DNA of 7,683 nucleotides from the NCBI GenBank assembly GCA_964560565.1, contig CAZLMF010000075.1, forward strand, positions 1-7,683, written 5' to 3'. Shown here in pieces: positions 6,714 to 7,683 of the stretch. The translations under genes were made by a program, and so were the position numbers. The DNA comes from CAZLMF01 sp964560565. Its GTDB lineage: Bacteria > Bacillota > Clostridia > Oscillospirales > Ruminococcaceae. How positions within the stretch are numbered: position 1 is the stretch's first letter; each line of letters starts with the position of its first letter. Below the pieces are notes generated by a model, which ran no database searches, was not told the origin of the DNA, and worked only from the letters and a program-made list of their open reading frames with translations.

Positions 6714-7683
6714 TTAATCTTTCGGCTTTAGCTTGCGTTTTGCATAACCCTCCTTGATGACAAGCTGTGCGCGTTCGATTGCAAGCGCATCGTCGGGAAT
6801 GTTCTTGGTGATAGTCGAACCTGCGGCGGTATATGCGCCCTTGCCGACATTCACCGGTGCTACGAGATTTGTATTGCAGCCTATAAAGGCATTATCTCCA
6901 ATAGTGGTTCTGCTCTTGTTCTTTCCGTCATAGTTTACCGTTACAACTCCGCAGCCGAAATTCACGCCGCTTCCCACATCGCTGTCGCCGACATAGGTAA
7001 GATGGGAGATTGATGTTTTTTCACCGATTTCGGAGTTTTTGACTTCCACAAAATCGCCGATTTTAACGCGGTCATGGATTTTGCTGTTTGGGCGGATATG
7101 TACGAACGGTCCGATTTTAACTTGTGAGCCGATTTCGGACTGATATGCCTGCACGCTGTTTAGTATAGTTCCATCGCCGACGGTACAGTCCTCGATAAGC
7201 GTATTGGGACCGAGTGTGCAGTTTTCGCCTACTTGGGTTTTGCCCTTGAGTATTACTCCTGGGAGGATTTTTGTGCCTGCGCCGATTTTGACTTCCCTGC
7301 CGATTATTACCCCATCAAGGCTTACAAATTCAACGCCGTTTTCAAAATGGCAATTTACCACATTATTTTTGGCGATTTGGTTAAGACTATATAGGGCACG
7401 CCTATCGTTAGCGCCAAGAGTGACGCTTTCATCTGCGGCGATATAGGCATCTGCTTTTTTGTCACTTTGAAGAATAACTCCCACCGCGTCAGTGAGGTAA
7501 TACTCCCCTGCGGCGTTGTTGCATTCGATTTTTTCAAGGGCATCAAGCAGACACTGGGTGTTAAACCAGTATGCGCCCGAATTCACCTCGTTTATGGCAA
7601 GCTGATTGGATGTGCAGTCGCGTTGTTCGACTATGGAGGTTATTCCCTGCTCATTTCTTATAATGCGACCGTAGCCTGTGGGA
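6714..7683 (-). CDS. glmU: Bifunctional UDP-GlcNAc pyrophosphorylase / GlcN-1-P acetyltransferase, 5' end beyond the window
   Basis: GlmU acetylates glucosamine-1-phosphate and then uridylylates it to UDP-N-acetylglucosamine, the precursor of peptidoglycan. The frame stays open to the right edge, so the gene is cut, not naturally short. About 322 residues are visible, and roughly 136 N-terminal residues (including the nucleotide-binding signature) lie outside. A GTG at 7584-7586 could be mistaken for a start, but the upstream frame encodes PTGYGRIIRNEQG... and NEVNSGAYWFN, conserved in the pyrophosphorylase domain, as is GEYYLTD. The rest is a left-handed beta-helix of hexapeptide repeats. 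Acetyltransferase-site motifs are present: HIRPNS, GDFVEVKNS, SHLTYVGD (the His and Tyr of the active site) and VNYDGKNK. The C-terminus (EGYAKRKLKPKD) is basic, as usual. It is the first visible gene of the run. Any promoter lies to the right of the window. Confidence 0.97.
   Translation of the reverse strand, partial: PTGYGRIIRNEQGITSIVEQRDCTSNQLAINEVNSGAYWFNTQCLLDALEKIECNNAAGEYYLTDAVGVILQSDKKADAYIAADESVTLGANDRRALYSLNQIAKNNVVNCHFENGVEFVSLDGVIIGREVKIGAGTKILPGVILKGKTQVGENCTLGPNTLIEDCTVGDGTILNSVQAYQSEIGSQVKIGPFVHIRPNSKIHDRVKIGDFVEVKNSEIGEKTSISHLTYVGDSDVGSGVNFGCGVVTVNYDGKNKSRTTIGDNAFIGCNTNLVAPVNVGKGAYTAAGSTITKNIPDDALAIERAQLVIKEGYAKRKLKPKD

Noticed and set aside
7355..7546. 63-codon frame on the minus strand overlapping glmU
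   Set aside because: It is a different frame inside a clearly conserved GlmU sequence and has no supporting context.
7584..7586. GTG as the start of a short, acetyltransferase-only GlmU
   Set aside because: The frame continues upstream to the edge with conserved pyrophosphorylase sequence (PTGYGRI and NEVNSG), so this GTG is an internal Val.
1..7683. Mobile element, CRISPR array, phage, defence or biosynthetic system
   Set aside because: Every long open stretch is accounted for by conserved housekeeping genes or the AI-2E family gene, the gaps are short, and I see no repeat arrays, transposase sequence or terminal inverted repeats.

Overview
The window is a compact block of bacterial housekeeping genes, all read on the minus strand (right to left). 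In transcription order they are glmU (running off the right edge, 3' part only), prs, pth, mfd and a gene for an AI-2E/PerM-family membrane protein. Base composition is moderate to low in G+C by eye, Shine-Dalgarno sites are purine-rich, and the order glmU-prs-pth-mfd is the conserved arrangement of Bacillota. Together with the look of the proteins, this points to a clostridial member of the Bacillota, plausibly a gut Oscillospirales/Ruminococcaceae-type organism; the genus cannot be fixed from this stretch.

Layout. At 6714-7683 is the 3' part of glmU (UDP-GlcNAc synthesis), then a 67-base gap and prs (PRPP synthetase, 5684-6646). An 88-base gap holding a perfect 10-bp hairpin leads to pth (peptidyl-tRNA hydrolase, 4975-5595). 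A 24-base gap leads to mfd (transcription-repair coupling factor, 1480-4950). After a 54-base gap with a TATAAT element comes the membrane protein gene (172-1425), which ends at a bidirectional stem-loop terminator (123-152). Beyond it, still on the minus strand, is a consensus sigma-A promoter (-35 TTGACA, 17-base spacer, -10 TATAAT) with an UP-element-like tract. It drives something that leaves the window at its left edge. The last 11 bases match the 5' end of a bacterial tRNA-Pro.

How the genes fit together. GlmU makes the amino-sugar nucleotide for peptidoglycan, Prs makes PRPP for nucleotides, His and Trp, Pth recycles peptidyl-tRNA, and Mfd clears stalled RNA polymerase and recruits excision repair. 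They are not one pathway but a long-conserved growth-related cluster. The B. subtilis cluster also has ctc (rplY) between prs and pth, and yabK and spoVT around mfd. Here ctc and yabK are absent, and the gene after mfd is a membrane transporter-like gene rather than spoVT. I see no mobile element, CRISPR array, phage gene or toxin/defence module. The window is mostly ordinary; the points of interest are the left-edge promoter/tRNA and the intergenic structures.
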